From an uncultured Chloroflexota bacterium (GTDB taxonomy: Bacteria; Chloroflexota; Limnocylindria; Limnocylindrales; CSP1-4): a stretch of DNA of 6,688 bases. The stretch lies in contig CAIYZX010000066.1 of NCBI GenBank assembly GCA_903930745.1, positions 1-6,688 of the forward strand. The letters run 5' to 3'. Position numbers and translations under genes: made by a program. Position 1 is the first letter of the stretch. Every line of letters starts with the position of its first letter. This document shows, in pieces, positions 5,700 to 6,688 of this stretch. The notes below the pieces were generated by a model, which saw only the letters and a list, made by a program, of their open reading frames with translations, was not told where the DNA came from and did no database searches.

Positions 5700-6589
5700 C
5701 GGAGGCCATGGAGGCCCCGAGGGCCCTGGAGGTCCAGGACCTCGTGGTCACGCGCGGTGGCCGCCAGATCCTGGCGGTGGAGGATCTCCACGTCCGCGCG
5801 GGCGAGACGCTGGCGATCGTGGGACCCAACGGCGCCGGCAAGAGCACGCTCCTGCTGGTCCTCGCGGGTCTCCTCGCGCCGGACCGGGGGACCATCCGCT
5901 TCGAGGGTGAGACGGTCGTCCCAACCCGGGACCTCGCCTACCGGCGGCGCATCGGCCTGGTCCTGCCCGCGCCCCTGCTCCTCTCCACGTCCGTCTTCGG
6001 CAACGTCGCCGCCGGCCTGCAGTTCCGCGGCGTCTCCAAGGCGGAGACGCGGGATCGCGTGGACCACTGGCTGGACCGGCTGGGCATCCTGCACCTCCGC
6101 GACCGGCCGGGCTCCCAGCTCTCCAGCGGCGAGGCGCAGCGCACGAGCCTGGCGCGCTCGCTGGTCCTGGAGCCGGACCTGCTGTTCCTCGACGAGCCGT
6201 TCGTGGCGCTCGACAGCCGGACCCGCGCCGCGCTCCTCGATGACTTCGAGCGCATCGGCCACGAGATGTCCGCGTCGCGCGTGATCGTCACGCACCACCT
6301 CCACGAGGCGGTCCGGCTGGGCGACCGTCTCGCGATCCTGGTGGCCGGAGGGATCCGCCAGTGCGACGTGCCGGCGCGCGTCGCCGAGGCGCCGGTGGAC
6401 GAGGAGGTGGCCGCGATCATGGCCGCCGAGGCGCGCGTCCGGGGCCGGATCGTGGCCTCAGCGGGCGGCCTGGTGGTGGTTGACACGGGATCCGGGCACG
6501 GGACGGACGACGACGACGAGGCGCTGGCATCCCGCCTGCTCGACGATGCCCGGGCTGCGGCGAAGGACGCCCCTACCGCCGGAACGTGA
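5696..6589 (+). CDS. tupC: TupC: tungstate ABC transporter ATP-binding protein
   Basis: TupC hydrolyses ATP to power tungstate import through TupB. The 297-residue product shows Walker A GPNGAGKST (43-51), signature LSSGE (142-146, normally LSGGE/Q), Walker B LLFLDE (162-167), D-loop ALD (171-173) and switch His200 in VTHH (usually THD). At the Q-loop the sequence is IGLVLPAPLLL (86-96), with Pro91 where the catalytic-coupling Gln normally stands. After the ATPase core a short tail has VRGRIVASAGGLVVVDTGSG (248-267), which resembles the start of a TOBE/MOP-like beta domain. An acidic DDDDE run and a helical Ala/Asp-rich end follow, so a full TOBE domain is absent. The ATG at 5696 overlaps the tupB stop. 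The alternative ATG at 5708 has GGAGG only two bases away, too close. The 3' end overlaps the convergent gene by 17 bp. Confidence 0.93.
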   Translation: MTEAMEAPRALEVQDLVVTRGGRQILAVEDLHVRAGETLAIVGPNGAGKSTLLLVLAGLLAPDRGTIRFEGETVVPTRDLAYRRRIGLVLPAPLLLSTSVFGNVAAGLQFRGVSKAETRDRVDHWLDRLGILHLRDRPGSQLSSGEAQRTSLARSLVLEPDLLFLDEPFVALDSRTRAALLDDFERIGHEMSASRVIVTHHLHEAVRLGDRLAILVAGGIRQCDVPARVAEAPVDEEVAAIMAAEARVRGRIVASAGGLVVVDTGSGHGTDDDDEALASRLLDDARAAAKDAPTAGT

Positions 6590-6688
6590 GGTGCGTGATC
6601 CCGCTCGGCGCGGTCTCGGTCTTCACCGTGTAGCCCTCGTCCAGCCCGCGGAGCCCCTCCCAGAGCTGGATCCCCTGGCCCAGCAGGA
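6573..6688 (-). CDS. C-terminal end of a probable dihydrofolate reductase/RibD-like protein (runs off right edge)
   Basis: Read leftward from the window edge, the frame is open for 37 full codons and ends at a TAG at 6573-6575. It encodes LLGQGIQLWEGLRGLDEGYT and then VKTETAPSGITHLTFRR. The G-G-I-LWEGL pattern followed by a PSG-THL-F-R terminus resembles the end of the RibD C-terminal/dihydrofolate reductase-like family found widely in Actinobacteria and Chloroflexota. Only the tail is visible, so the family call is tentative and the reaction unknown. It is convergent with tupC, with no terminator between them. Confidence 0.6.
   Translation of the reverse strand, partial: LLGQGIQLWEGLRGLDEGYTVKTETAPSGITHLTFRR

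Noticed and set aside
3741..6304. Long minus-strand frames antisense to tupA, tupB and tupC (602 and 509 codons)
   Set aside because: They mirror recognised genes, show low-complexity Arg/His/Ala composition, and have no family-like motif.
446..6570. Shared 14-bp string GCGGCGAAGGACGC near both ends of the cluster, as possible attachment-site repeats
   Set aside because: Both copies lie inside coding sequence, the match does not extend, and short GC-rich matches are expected by chance. No integrase or tRNA gene is present.

Overview
This is a high-GC window (roughly 70 percent by eye) from a bacterium. The long antisense open frames, GTG starts and Shine-Dalgarno sites of the GAGGTG/GGAGG type fit a GC-rich lineage. 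The solute-binding protein is a lipoprotein with a Ser/Pro/Thr/Ala-rich linker, which suits a single-membrane or Chloroflexota/Actinobacteria-like cell. My best guess is Chloroflexota (Limnocylindria-like), but this rests on impression and not on a marker gene.

The centre of the window (about 720-6589) is a five-gene, same-strand cluster that reads as a self-contained tungsten-enzyme module. In order it holds moeA (molybdopterin molybdenumtransferase, GTG start at 720), a full-length aldehyde ferredoxin oxidoreductase (AOR, ATG at 2063), and the tungstate ABC importer: tupA (lipoprotein binding protein), tupB (permease, GTG start at 5052) and tupC (ATPase). tupB and tupC overlap by ATGA. The logic is simple: TupABC brings tungstate in, MoeA puts the metal into the pterin cofactor, and AOR uses the tungstopterin with a 4Fe-4S cluster to interconvert aldehydes and carboxylates with ferredoxin. 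No small ferredoxin-like (AorA) or flavin (AorC) partner subunit is visible.

The cluster is flanked by unrelated genes, both cut by the window edges. On the left, at 1-480 on the minus strand, is the N-terminal part of a membrane protein of unknown function; it is divergent from moeA across a 239-bp gap. On the right, at 6573-6688 on the minus strand, is the C-terminal end of a probable dihydrofolate reductase/RibD-like protein; it converges on tupC and overlaps its 3' end by 17 bp.

The gaps hold several sequence-level signals: a perfect 14-bp AT-rich-centred palindrome upstream of aor, competing stem-loops in the tupA leader, a strong 11-bp-arm dyad plus a 23-codon small ORF between tupA and tupB, and a 17-bp tandem duplication spanning the aor stop codon. 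Several family-signature residues in AOR, TupA and TupC depart from the usual motif and are listed as findings.
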